64,000 bases of DNA from Pomphorhynchus laevis (lineage: Eukaryota; Acanthocephala; Palaeacanthocephala; Echinorhynchida; Pomphorhynchidae). Location of the stretch: NCBI GenBank assembly GCA_012934845.2, contig WNNJ02000457.1, positions 121,565-185,564 on the forward strand. The letters are read 5' to 3'. Positions 54,721 through 64,000 of the stretch are shown piece by piece. The number at the start of each line of letters is the position of its first letter. Positions within the stretch are counted from its first letter, which is position 1. A program made the translations under genes and the position numbers. The notes beneath the pieces are model-generated. The model was not told where the DNA came from. It searched no databases and worked only from the letters and a program-made list of their open reading frames with translations.

Positions 54721-55609
54721 GATAAATACAGTCTTACTGGCTACTCAAAATCCAAAAGAAAATTATTCGGCTTCTTTAGTCACAAACCAAAAATTGATGT
54801 AGTTTACAGCATCCCTTGCCCCTCGTGTAAAATTATATCTTGGTCAAACTCCTCGACTTATTACGCGTGAGACTTCTTAAACACGCACGCACATGTGCAT
54901 ACGCAGGAATAGTTAAATATCCCGTTGCACAACATGTTGAAAGACTGGTCATTGCACGGATATTGACTCTGCAAAGATTGAGTTGGTTCAACCTCATCTA
55001 AAAACTAGGCTTGCCTCGGAGTCACTACCTATTAAGTCCTATGGGCATAAATGTTTAGCAGACAACACTTGAGGTTATATCAAGGCTTACACGGATATAT
55101 GTTATTCAGTGTTTTGTATTTGTATTTTGTTTTTAATGATGTCTTATTTTGATCTAATTTAAATTTATTTGCAGTTAATTTTATTGTCCCTGAAATTTCA
55201 ATTGTATTGTGTTTAATTGTTTAGATTGTGTTAGATGTTTTCTTTTGATTTCAATGAATTGTGAAATACTAATTGTTTTTGTTTTGTTGATTTTTAATTA
55301 TTTTATGTTTTTGATTGGAATACATCCTCGTTTCTGCTCAGTGTATTTTTTGTTTTTATTCTCTTCTTTGAACTAACCGATGTGAATCTGTTTTTCTGAA
55401 ATGCTATAAAAATGCACAAGCTTAACAGCTACTTATACAATTCCTGATGAACCTTTTTCGATTATGCTACAATTTTTTGATTGTTCAGCTGCCTTTCAAT
55501 AGATTCGACTTTTCTAAATTTAAATAAATCTAGAAACTGATTGTTTTGACATTTCGCAATAGTAATGATATCATCAAGATCAATATTATATCAATTACCT
55601 GCTATTGTA

Positions 55610-55745
55610 GGTAGTGAACAGCTCCAGAAAACCTAGTCTTTGCTCTAAGGGACGTTCTCTATAGAAGAAGGCTAATTCCGAGATTGCCGAGGTGCAGCAG
55701 AGGCTCACCTGGGCCCTCTTTTTCAATGACAGATGTTGAGCACGT
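55610..55745 (+). repeat. Dispersed repeat, copy 2 (shared with 905-1065)
   Basis: See 905-1065. Frame EIAEVQQRLTWALFFNDRC is open here; it is not long enough to assign a family. Confidence 0.5.
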
Positions 55746-56091
55746 TAGTGTCCATATATCTCTCTTCAGGACACTCTTGAATCTATTCAAGTCTGATCCG
55801 AACTACTATTTAACCGTAATGGTAAAATGTTCAAACATTCGTAATGTTCAAAAAATAGATTTCAATTTATTTTAAATAATAAATGATTTATTTAAGAATA
55901 GATTTAATAAGAAATATATTCATCCTGATCAAACCGGTAATATTCATAAATAATTTTATTTTAATAATATTAGTGAATATTTAAAAATAAATGAATATTT
56001 TAATTTATTAAATATAATTTATTAAATAATTTATTAAATATTCAGGAACTGATCGTTCCTGAATATTTAATAAATTTAATAATTAACTTAC

Positions 56092-56246
56092 CACAATAGC
56101 TGGAGCGGCTTGAGTTCTGCTCGAAACTTGTGGCTTGCGACGTGCCTGATTTGTCGTCTGTTTCTTCTTTTTAATTTGGAACTTTGCTATATATGATTTA
56201 AAGGTTTCGCTTCCAGCAGTTGTTCCTATATCTAATGCTGTTGCTC
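56092..56246 (-). CDS. Internal exon of the unrecognised lysine-rich host protein
   Basis: Bounded on the minus strand by an acceptor (GAATTACATTTTTAG) and a donor (GTG then GTAAGTT). The 155 bases read, after two bases that complete the preceding codon, ATALDIGTTAGSETFKSYIA, KFQIKKKKQTTNQARRKPQV and SSRTQAAPAIV, and end in phase 0, which fits the exon at 51863-52201. The other two frames have stops. The stretch KIKKKKQ-x-ARRKP is basic and nuclear-signal-like. Upstream exons, beyond 56247, were not found with confidence. Confidence 0.6.
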
Positions 56247-56374
56247 CTAAAAATGTAATTCATAAATAAATAAGGATTTTCTTAATAACTAACAACCGAT
56301 AAATAACTAAAAAATAGAAACAGCCATGAAACAAACAGGTCAGAAAAGTCAAAGACAATCCATTTCCTAGTTTT

Positions 56375-56450
56375 CCTATATTACAATATCAGGTCCAGTG
56401 GGATCTGAGCCATCCAACTAATTCAACACGCAGCCTTCCGACTAAACCAC
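56375..56450 (-). repeat. Possible tRNA-derived SINE fragment
   Basis: Minus strand: GGTGGTTTAGTCGGAAGGCT followed 30 bases later by GGCTCAGATCCCACTGG. The first resembles an A box (TGGTTTAGTCGG) and the second a decayed B box (GGTTCGAATCC). Similar sequence around 56470 is shared with the repeat near 915-945. Weak. Confidence 0.35.
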
Positions 56451-57462
56451 CCGGGGTATTTCACCTCCTAACGAAGAGTCCAGTCGAGGCAAACTATACT
56501 TTGTTATAGTGTATAATGTAATTGTTGAATAATCAACAATTACAATTTGTTAGTAATCAATTAACGGCAAAGTAATGAATGAATTCATAAATTTCCTTAG
56601 CACTTTTTCAATTACAGCAGCGACCAATTGTTGTGTCGCTACGGAAACAGTTGAGCAAGGAAAATCAATGCGTAAAAAATCAATGTGTGAGGAAAATGAT
56701 GCTTGAGGAAATCAATGATTAAACGAATTACTGTATCCTGATCAATCTGATTCCAAACTTTGTAGATTTACAATTATTTTTGATGTATGTTCAATTAAAT
56801 TATTATTAAAATTATAAATCCTAGAGGAATGCTCGCTAAAATGGTAAACAACAATAGGTAACGGTATGCAAAAAAATCCGCTAGATCAAAAATTAAGAGC
56901 AAAAATTTCGAAACGCACATCGGCTCAAACAAATTCAACTCTAAATGTAAATTCGTCTGAATCATTTGCAGTTTCAAATAATTAAATTAGATAACTGAGT
57001 CTACGTAATTGCTCAATTACTCGTGTAATGCTCAATATGTGGGATGTCAAATATCTGCATATCATTATCACAATGGTAAACATATATATAAAATATTTAA
57101 GCTTAGAATCAATATACAACTAAGTAAAACAAATTGTGATATTAATTGATAATTAATTTATCATTTATTATCAATAAATGATAAATTTATTGATATCCTC
57201 ATATTTTACTAAATGATGGTTGTGAAGAATGATAGTTTACTTAATAAATGATTATTATATAAATAAACAGCCTTGATTAGATCAACGTTGTTTTAACATC
57301 GCGTATTACAAAAGATAACTCAATAATTGGAACGGTTATCAAGTGAGGACCGAATCATGGAAGTTTAAATGATGACCTCTAATTCTTATTTTGATACATC
57401 GTATGTAATTTAGTTATTTTAGCCCGACGCGGAAGAACAACGAAAAACACTGCTAGATGCCG

Positions 57463-57487
57463 TTTCGTCATCACTATGACTCATCAG
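57463..57487 (-). ncRNA. Hammerhead-ribozyme-like core, exact boxes
   Basis: Minus strand: CTGATGA, stem II GTCAT-AGTG-ATGAC (five perfect pairs), GAAACGGC. This is the textbook core. Downstream on the minus strand CG and CGTC (in TTCCGCGTCGGGC) could close a short stem III with GTC as the cleavage triplet. The surrounding ~250 bases (57420-57680) are GC-richer than the neighbourhood and have no frame. Confidence 0.65.
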
Positions 57488-57689
57488 TGTCAGTTCCCTC
57501 CCAGTGCTGGATGCAGAGGAGGACAGCAGACGGCTCTTCAACGAATCATGTGAATGATGTACTAGAAAACCTCTAGTAACGTTATCATTGAGTGATGAAC
57601 CAGCACTACCGCTTCACCAAATAGGATCATTAGCGCACAAGCACCGCCAAATGACAGCGCAAGGTATCTTGTGTATCGGCGAACTTATT

Positions 57690-58325
57690 TTATGAATATA
57701 TCAAAACGAGAGTGATACCAATCCGCGTGAATTTTTGTTAGTAAAAACCTAGGTTTTTTCTTTCTATGAGGGATACAAACTGTACAAGTTTTATCTCACT
57801 ATGGCTACTTATATATACATAAAATAGTCTGCATTTTCCAAGTTTATTCAAGCTAAAAAATGTTTATCTTAACAGAGGAATGTTTCTCTTTAAGATATTT
57901 GAGTTAATATATTTCCAGCACATTTCGAAATTAGATCTGCAAAAGCTAAAATCATTAGATCACTAAAGAATTCGTAATCGGACTAATAATAATAGCTCAA
58001 AGGAAACAGCAAAGTTCGCCTTCTGAACATCGACCAGGGAGGATAGTTAGCAAATTTAAACTTAACTAGACGAAAAACAAAATGAAATATATAAAATGTA
58101 AGAAAATTAAGGCAGTAACTTATACACGCCAAAAGGGATAACCTGTTTATCTCTTAGCATTTTCCATTTAAATTTAGGCTTTTATCTATCCAATATTGAA
58201 TTCAACGAAACGTTAGCTGGGTGACATTAGAAAGTTGGAGTAATCGTCGTTGTAAATGTACTTTGGAGAAAACAGTTAGTCACGTGTTGATATGTAAGAT
58301 AGGAGCATTATCAATGATCATTATC
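57690..58325. other. Spacer without a recognised gene
   Basis: No frame of note and no repeat I recognise; ordinary AT content. Confidence 0.4.
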
Positions 58326-58329
58326 AATG

Positions 58330-58608
58330 TTGCCTGTGTGACATTGTGAATAAAGACGTTTCCGACACTTTGCTTAATTGTCTGAGGCTTTCGCTCTTAA
58401 CCAGATCGAATTGCTGTGCGGACCATCCTTAAACACTAGGCAGAGGTTGTTGCTGAATTGTCGCTGCACTCGTTGGATCCTAAATGGATACGGCAGGTAT
58501 AATAGTAATGTATGAATGTGCTGAGTAGACAACGGTCCAGGATTTCTTACGAAATACGGCATTTATACTAAATGGTGTTGCTTGATAGACTGGACTTCGA
58601 TTCACGAC
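58330..58608 (-). repeat. 378-bp repeat family, inverted copy
   Basis: Minus-strand copy running GAAAGTCGTGAATCGAAGTC ... GGTATAATAG-like ... GGCAAC, directly abutting the plus-strand copies. Together they make a ~270-base inverted pair around 58608. Confidence 0.8.
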
Positions 58609-58611
58609 TTT

Positions 58612-59231
58612 CAGGATGGTCCGCACAGCAATTCGATCTGGTTAAGAGCGAAAGCCTCAGACAATTAAGCAAAGTGTCGGAAACGCCTTTATTCACAATG
58701 TCACACAGGCAACCGAAACGACCAGTGTGTACCTCATTCTACTGATGAGTGTTGCCGAGTACTCATCATTTCGATGCTGAAGTGGTCGTCTAGAAGTGAC
58801 ATGGTGACTGAAAGTCGTGAATCGAAGTCCAGTCTATCAAGCAACACCATTTAGTATAAATGCCGTATTTCGTAAGAAATCCTGGACCGTTGTCTACTCA
58901 GCACATTCGTGCATTACTATTATACCTGCCGTATCCATTTAGGATCCAACGAGTGCAGCGACAATTCAGCAACAACCTCTGCCTAGTGTTTAAGGATGGT
59001 CCGCACAGCAATTCGATCTGGTTAAGAGCGAAAGCCTCAGACAATTAAGCAGTGTCGGAAACGCCTTTATTCACAATGTCACACAGGCAACCGAAACGAC
59101 CAGTGTGTACCTCATTCTACTGATGAGTGTTGCCGGGTACTCATCATTTCGATGCTGAAGTGGTCGTCTAGAAGTGACATGGTGACTGAAAGTCGTGAAT
59201 CGAAGTCCAGTCTATCAAGCAACACCATTTA

Positions 59232-59232
<1 letters not shown>
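58612..59232 (+). repeat. 378-bp repeat family, tandem plus-strand copies
   Basis: A partial unit (58612-58792), a full unit (58793-59170, starting GAAGTGACATGGTGACTGAA) and the start of a third (59171-59232), which is cut by a (TA)n run. The period is 378. Each unit has GGCAACC-GAAACGACC ... GTGTGTACC ... CTGATGA-GTGTTGCC: GAAA before CTGATGA with GGCAAC/GTTGCC complementary. This is the same reversed box order as in the 363-bp unit, though the sequences are otherwise unrelated. Confidence 0.75.

Positions 59233-59269
<37 letters not shown>
59233..59269. repeat. (TA)n microsatellite
   Basis: About 17 TA units in a row, at the junction between the 378-bp repeat and a LINE nuclease fragment. 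Confidence 0.9.
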
Positions 59270-59272
<3 letters not shown>

Positions 59273-59273
59273 G

Positions 59274-59545
59274 ACCATCTGCTGGCTATAATTATAACCA
59301 ATCCAGAAAAATGGCAAAATATGCAGAACGCATTTCGAAGATAGAAAAAGCAATGTTTCATCCGTTTATACTGACAACCAGTGGTGGAATTGGATGTGAA
59401 GCAAACTAGGTCTTACAAAACATTTCCCGCAAGAGAGCCACACGAGAAAATATTGACTATGCTGTATGCATAAATCAGATGAAAACAAAGATTGCAATAG
59501 CAATATCCAAAACATCATCTTTTGTCTACGACGAAATCGTGTAAA
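59274..59545 (+). pseudogene. LINE restriction-like nuclease module, third copy
   Basis: The plus strand reads GPSAGYNYNQSRKMAKYAER, ISKIEKAMFHPFILTTSGGI, a stop, then ISRKRATRENIDYAVCINQM and KIAIAISKTSSFVYDEIV. It matches the end of the module at 3090-3396 (GPSSAFTYHETRKNAKYAER; FTPLIFSTCGGIGPKA). 5' truncated at the TA run. Confidence 0.6.
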
Positions 59546-59699
59546 TTTGAATTTAGCGGATTAGATTTGAGTGAAAACAACGAAAAGAATTGATTAAAAA
59601 CAAATGTATTTATACCCAAACTTTAAAACTTTGTACATTTTTATTTCTGAAAAAATAAATTTTTCTCTATTAAAAAACAAAAAAATTATTATTATGTAG

Positions 59700-59949
59700 A
59701 CAATTGCGGAAAGAACGGCGGATAAAACGGGCAGCAAATATAATATCAGTTTCGGAAATTCGCAGATCAATTAGCGTTGCCTTGGCCAGGGCATCATCTC
59801 GTTGTCTAAGGGATCCGCGCTACCATGTTCCCGGTTCCTATCAGTTCACCAGCACCCGTCAAATCGACACCCCTACGCAAATATTATCATCGCAGAATCC
59901 CTCTTCGCGCCAAGACTCTCGACTTGAGGGCCACTCTGCCAAAGCATGA
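59700..59949 (+). CDS. Possible terminal exon of a host gene
   Basis: Preceded by a plausible acceptor (TTATTATTATGTAG). The frame reads QLRKERRIKRAANIISVSEI, RRSISVALARASSRCLRDPR, YHVPGSYQFTSTRQIDTPTQ and on to a stop at 59947. GC content jumps relative to both flanks, and AATAAA lies 106 bases after the stop (60055). No family recognised; the other exons would lie in repeat-filled DNA to the left. It could also be chance. Confidence 0.35.
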
Positions 59950-60239
59950 AATATTAATTTGTTGATATGCATAACAGATTTCGCGGTAGACTTGGAGAAG
60001 TTTACGAAGATTGACGAATTTTCTCCAGTTTAATTATCAATTTTTGTTTGTTATAATAAATTCAATTTATAAGAGAAAAACAAAAACAAATCAGTCAACA
60101 ATTTAAAATAATCTTTCGTTTAAAAAGCGCACGAGTTGCCGCATTTACAATATCATCGCTTTATTATTAGTTTCAACAGCACATAAAAGCATGGCTTAAT
60201 TGGCTGGTTCACTGCAGAAAAAAAGAAAATATAAAAGTA

Positions 60240-63235
60240 TCACAAATACGGAAAAGCAGCTTTTCCCATGGCATCATCCATCCGTAATTTCTTTTTGAAT
60301 TCGTTGATATTGCTACTGCACACTGTTGACTCTCCAAGCCTATTCCACAGAGATACAACTCGCCGATCAAATTGGACAGCTCGTGATTTTCTTATCCTTT
60401 CACGTCGCAGGGTTAAACCATGGCCTCGGAGGATATTGGATGAGCGCAAATGAAGACAATCTCGAAGTGGATGATCCAAATCATTAAGAATTTGCCAGAC
60501 CATACTCATATCGATGTACCGGCGGGTCCACGTGACAGTCTCAAGTCTAAGTGCTTTTAATCGATCAGGGTACGACAAAAATTTCAGTTGCGGTGCTAGC
60601 TTGGTAGCTCTATGAAGTACCCTCTCTGAACTAATATGTTCTTTTGAATTTTGGGGATACACACACGGCGCAGCATATAGAAGACGGCTCAACACATGAG
60701 CAAAGATTAGCGGACGTAGGGCAAATTGATTGAGTGCAATGAAAGTGCGTCGAAGTTGACCGATTATCCCCAACGCATTTGAACAAGCATGTTCAGTATG
60801 TGTGACGGTACTCAAATCACTGTTTATCCACACTCCCAAGTCCTTATATTTGCTCACTCGTTCTATATCACTGCTTTGAAAGCTATAATTAACTGAAGAT
60901 TGAGCATTTCCGCCACGAACACGTAAATGTTTGCATTTTGATATATTTACAATCAACCTATTGAGCAGAGCCCAATTTTCGACTTCATCGATATCCCGTT
61001 GCAGTTTAACTATATCATTGGGTAAACGAATTGCCAACCAGATTTTCAAATCGTCTGCATATAAAAGCATCCGAGAATCAATAAATTCCGGGATATCGTT
61101 GATGTAGACACTAAATAACAATGGACCCAATACTGAACCTTGAGGCACCCCTATATTACATGGCCGCGAAGAAGAGTAAAAATTATCTACATGCACACAA
61201 TAACTACGATTGCTTAAAAACGATTCAATCCATTTAACAAGCAAAAATGGAATGCCACTTTTCTCTAGTTTATTTAGGAGGAGCCTATGGTCTACTCTGC
61301 CAAATGCCTTGGAGAAATCGAAGAATATGATGTCAGTAGCAATTGATACGGCTTTATTAGCTGACCAATCAAGATGGGCAGCGAGTAGATTAGTAACTGT
61401 CGAATAACCCTTACGGAAACCATGTTGCTCAGAAGCTATTACATTATTCTCACTATAAAACTTGACCATATAACCATGTATAATTCGCTCTAACATTCTA
61501 CAACATAAGCAAGTAATACTTACTGGTCTATAATTGTCTACTGAAGATCTATCACCCTTTTTGAAGATGGGGTGAATGATCGATTGTTTCCACTCTTTTG
61601 GAAGATTCGTATCAATAATAGATTGTCGAAATATGTTACAAAGTGGTGTATATATTGAGTCTGCTATTCGACGAAGATATATCGAAGGTAACAAATCAGC
61701 ACCTTTGGAGTTTGTCTCTTTAAGACGATGCAGTTCAGCTAAAACTTTCTCGGGAGTTATCAAATTAGCTATGTCTAAACTAGGATATGAAACACTAGCA
61801 CCTATTATCGTCTCACTGTTCTGGATAGGTTCAGAATACTCGTTTGTAGTCTCTTTGTACAAGTAAAAATGCCTTGAGAACATCTCAGCAAGGTCGTCTT
61901 CAATAACGCTATCAAAATATTGGCCAATTGTTTTATTAGCGTTCCTACTACTATTCACATATAGAAAGAGAGCTTTGGGATCATGTCTACAACTATGAGC
62001 TAGACCATTTTCAAATAAATAGCGCTTATGTCGCTTTAAAGAATTGAAGAAATTTCTCGCCTGCTTATAAACACCATATTCACAAAACCCACCCTTAAAG
62101 CATTTGAAACTGAAGTCACGAGCCTTCATCGCAGTAGCCAGCTCAGTATCAAACCAACGAGCGCTTTTCCGACTAGTCTTAGACTTCAAAGGTGAGAATT
62201 TTACCATTAGAGAATAAAGCGTCACGCGAAAATGATCCCAGGCCTCGTCAACTCCGACAACAGCCGGATCAGGCCAACTTACTCTATGCAGCTTTGATGT
62301 AATAACATCATAGTTCGCCCGAAAAACATTAATCTGATGTTTGTACCGAGCATGATGAAACACCCTCATTTGTATATTTAGCAAAACTTTAACTACACAG
62401 TGATCAGACAAACCAACAGGAGAATCATATTGGATACTACTGATTAATTGACTGTTTGTCGATAGGCAAAGATCAAGAAGGGAAGAACTACAACTTGAAA
62501 AGCGAGTATGTACATCAACAAATTGAGCAAGACCACAATAAGCAAAACACTCCATAAGGTCACAAGATTCACTATCACAAGTAGGAAGAACCGTATTCGA
62601 AGTCCATTCAACATCTGGCATATTCAGATCCCCAATTATCACAGTATCACAATCTCCTCGTGTATACAACTCTATCTCTTCAATGAGTTTCTTAGATATT
62701 GCCTTAGGAGCACGATACACAAGACCCAGTATGATGGGTGAGCTGTTATCAAACTTCACCTGACACCACAAACTCTCAACTCTATCAATAGACGACTTAC
62801 TCAAAACGCGCACCTTAACTTCGTCTATCATAAAGAGAGCTACGCCACCACCCCTACCCCCTATCCGATCACTACGGAACAAAGAATAGCCTGGATGGAT
62901 ACCTCAGCATCGGATACATCACAATTAAGCCAATATTCTGTAATACCAACTATAATTGGATTAACAGACTCGATCCTAAACTTTAGCTCATCGACTTTCT
63001 GTAACAAGCTCCGAACATTACAATAAAATATACTATGACTTTTATTCACACCAGTGCGAGTAATAATATCATCTCTAGCAATCTGACACACTTCAGATCC
63101 CAAATCAGCTAGGCACTTATATGCTGTAAGACCTTGCCAAAACCCTCCACATTCATGAGAGGCGATACATCTAGTGGGGACCAACTGATTCGAATGCGTC
63201 GCCTCACTACTTGAAAATTTTGCACACATAGATTG
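60240..63235 (-). mobile_element. CR1/Jockey-type LINE ORF2 (endonuclease plus RT)
   Basis: The start of the endonuclease is in the frame 63229-62861 (SIFYCNVRSLLQKVDELKFR; NPIIVGITEYWL) and the rest in the 880-codon frame 62882-60240, so one frame change lies near 62870. Endonuclease boxes: GGRGGGVALF, GLVYRAP, VIIGDLNMPDVEW, SDHCVVK. RT boxes: HPIFKKGDRSSVDNYRPVSI, EQHGFRKGYSTVTNLL, DIIFFDFSKAFGRVDH (motif A), GVPQGSVLGPLLFSVYIND (motif B), LLYADDLKIW (motif C), YKDLGVWINSD, and a C-terminal domain to GKAAFPYL. Motifs A and C have their Asp residues, so the copy is young apart from the frame change. The family nicks target DNA and primes reverse transcription there. Clade assigned from motif style only. 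Confidence 0.85.
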
Positions 63236-63339
63236 CTCTCACCAAGTGCAACACGAGATGCAAGTTTTTTCTCAGCTTGAGACAATTTCTCCCTTTGAAG
63301 AGCGTCAAGATCTATTAAGAGACTAACATGGGATCCTTT

Positions 63340-63846
63340 TTAACGATATGAATTCCGAAGAATTAACTCAGCATGTGACTGCTCTCTAAATACGGCCTTG
63401 AGTAAACGCGGCCTATTACTAAGTGTATCACGCTTACCCAGTCGAAATAATGCAACGAGTTTAACACGTTTGACAATATCCACATTGCAAGAACCAAGTA
63501 CCTGCGTCAATATAAATCTCACACTCTGGACGTCCTCGTTAAGACGTACTTGTGCGTTCTCAAATAAAGATTCTCTTACATTGGCCAGAATAACAGATCT
63601 ACATCGATCAGCGGTGTGTTTCCTATTATTACCAATTTGCAATTCGAGACTGTCACGTGACACTGCGGATAGTGTATGTTGACTTATCGTTGACGCTTGT
63701 TCCTTCTTTTTGACAGTCCCATTATCAGACATATGACCATGATTCAAAACCTGACAATATGTATTTTCATGATTAGTAACATCAGGTAAATGCACTGGAA
63801 CATCCATGGCTACAGTCTCACCCTCTACAGTTAAATCTATATTCAT
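63340..63846 (-). pseudogene. CR1/Jockey-type LINE ORF1 fragment
   Basis: A 168-codon frame with RSVILANVRESLFENAQVRL, DVQSVRFILTQVLGSC, VKLVALFRLGKRDT and RPRLLKAVFREQSHAELIL. The pattern (R-x-x-I-x-G/NV-ES, a helical stretch, RLGK, RP-L-K-x-F) is the RRM-like RNA-binding part of LINE ORF1 proteins. It lies in the expected place upstream of ORF2, and its end blends into 63330-63240 with KLSQAEKKLASRVALGE-like coding remains. The element probably continues beyond the window edge. Confidence 0.6.
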
Positions 63847-63849
63847 TGG

Positions 63850-64000
63850 ATTATTTGCAAGACTTGAGGAGGGATATATAGAGTTAAGACTTGAGGAGGG
63901 ATATATAGAGTTAGAATAGCTTCCATCACTATGACTGGAATTTTCAACATTCTTAGTAGATTTAGAAATAAGGACATCCTTACTTTGACCGGCACTTATG
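63850..64000 (-). other. LINE 5' region at the window edge
   Basis: Contains a 29-base direct repeat (AGACTTGAGGAGGGATATATAGAGTTA, at about 63859 and 63888). It is probably still within the LINE's ORF1 or leader. Confidence 0.45.

Larger units (their letters stand above)
52202..56091 (-). other. Intron filled with repeats
   Basis: Bounded on the minus strand by GTAAGTT (donor, 56091-56085) and ATTAAATAG (acceptor, ending 52202). It contains two hammerhead-like cores (52646, 53951), two partial copies of the 378-bp repeat (53256-53820), a long run of TATATTATAAT (54090-54240) and a dispersed repeat copy (55610-55745). Confidence 0.55.

Noticed and set aside
55440-55470. CTGATGA followed by a TTTTTCGA stretch
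   Set aside because: No GAAA box or stem II hairpin in range; not a hammerhead core.
56795-56977. Hydrophobic minus-strand frame of 60 codons
   Set aside because: AT-rich sequence reads as hydrophobic residues by chance; no splice sites link it to the exon at 56092-56246.
58374-59048. Identical 62-codon frames on opposite strands
   Set aside because: They are the same segment of the 378-bp repeat in inverted copies, not a duplicated gene.
1-64000. tRNA, rRNA or other standard RNA genes
   Set aside because: No intact cloverleaf or rRNA segment was seen; the only tRNA-like signal is the weak SINE candidate near 56400.

Overview
The window looks like AT-rich metazoan nuclear DNA made almost entirely of transposable-element debris, with very few host exons. 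Evidence for an animal genome: a dehydrodolichyl diphosphate synthase-like gene, GT-AG introns with stops in the flanking frames, LINEs with apurinic-type endonucleases, hAT transposons with 8-bp target duplications, and many Penelope-like elements (PLEs). No bacterial gene layout is present. The phylum cannot be fixed from the sequence alone.

Layout. 0-6.3 kb: decayed PLEs of the ordinary order (reverse transcriptase then GIY-YIG endonuclease) on the minus strand, the nuclease module of a LINE, a 12-bp minisatellite and an odd GC-rich palindrome. 6.4-18.8 kb: several copies of one PLE family whose GIY-YIG domain lies in front of the RT (the permuted, Naiad-like order), including an intact 558-codon RT frame. 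19.2-20.3 kb: three tandem 363-bp units with hammerhead-like core pieces. 20.4-35.5 kb: three copies of an RTE-like LINE (one is two fused copies), the RT half of a LINE with a zinc knuckle and restriction-like nuclease, and more permuted-PLE pieces. 36.1-37.0 kb: the single-exon cis-prenyltransferase gene. 37-48 kb: permuted-PLE fragments interrupted by two hAT elements with readable 8-bp target duplications. 48.3-51.6 kb: the best permuted PLE, with a 794-codon frame. 51.9-56.2 kb: two exons of an unrecognised lysine-rich host protein on the minus strand, separated by a 3.9-kb repeat-filled intron. 57-59.3 kb: a 378-bp repeat family and a clear hammerhead core. 59.7-59.95 kb: a possible terminal host exon. 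60.2-64 kb: a long CR1/Jockey-type LINE on the minus strand.

The most interesting layer is RNA. At least seven sites carry the hammerhead ribozyme core in its normal order (CTGANGA or a close variant, a hairpin, then GAAA), from several PLE-type repeat families. Three other repeats carry the same boxes in reverse order (stem strand plus GAAA first, CTGANGA plus the complementary strand second). The permuted PLE ends in a conserved block in which three complementary segment pairs are interleaved in the order a-b-c-a'-b'-c', with one compensatory change between copies. Catalysis has not been shown for any of these.
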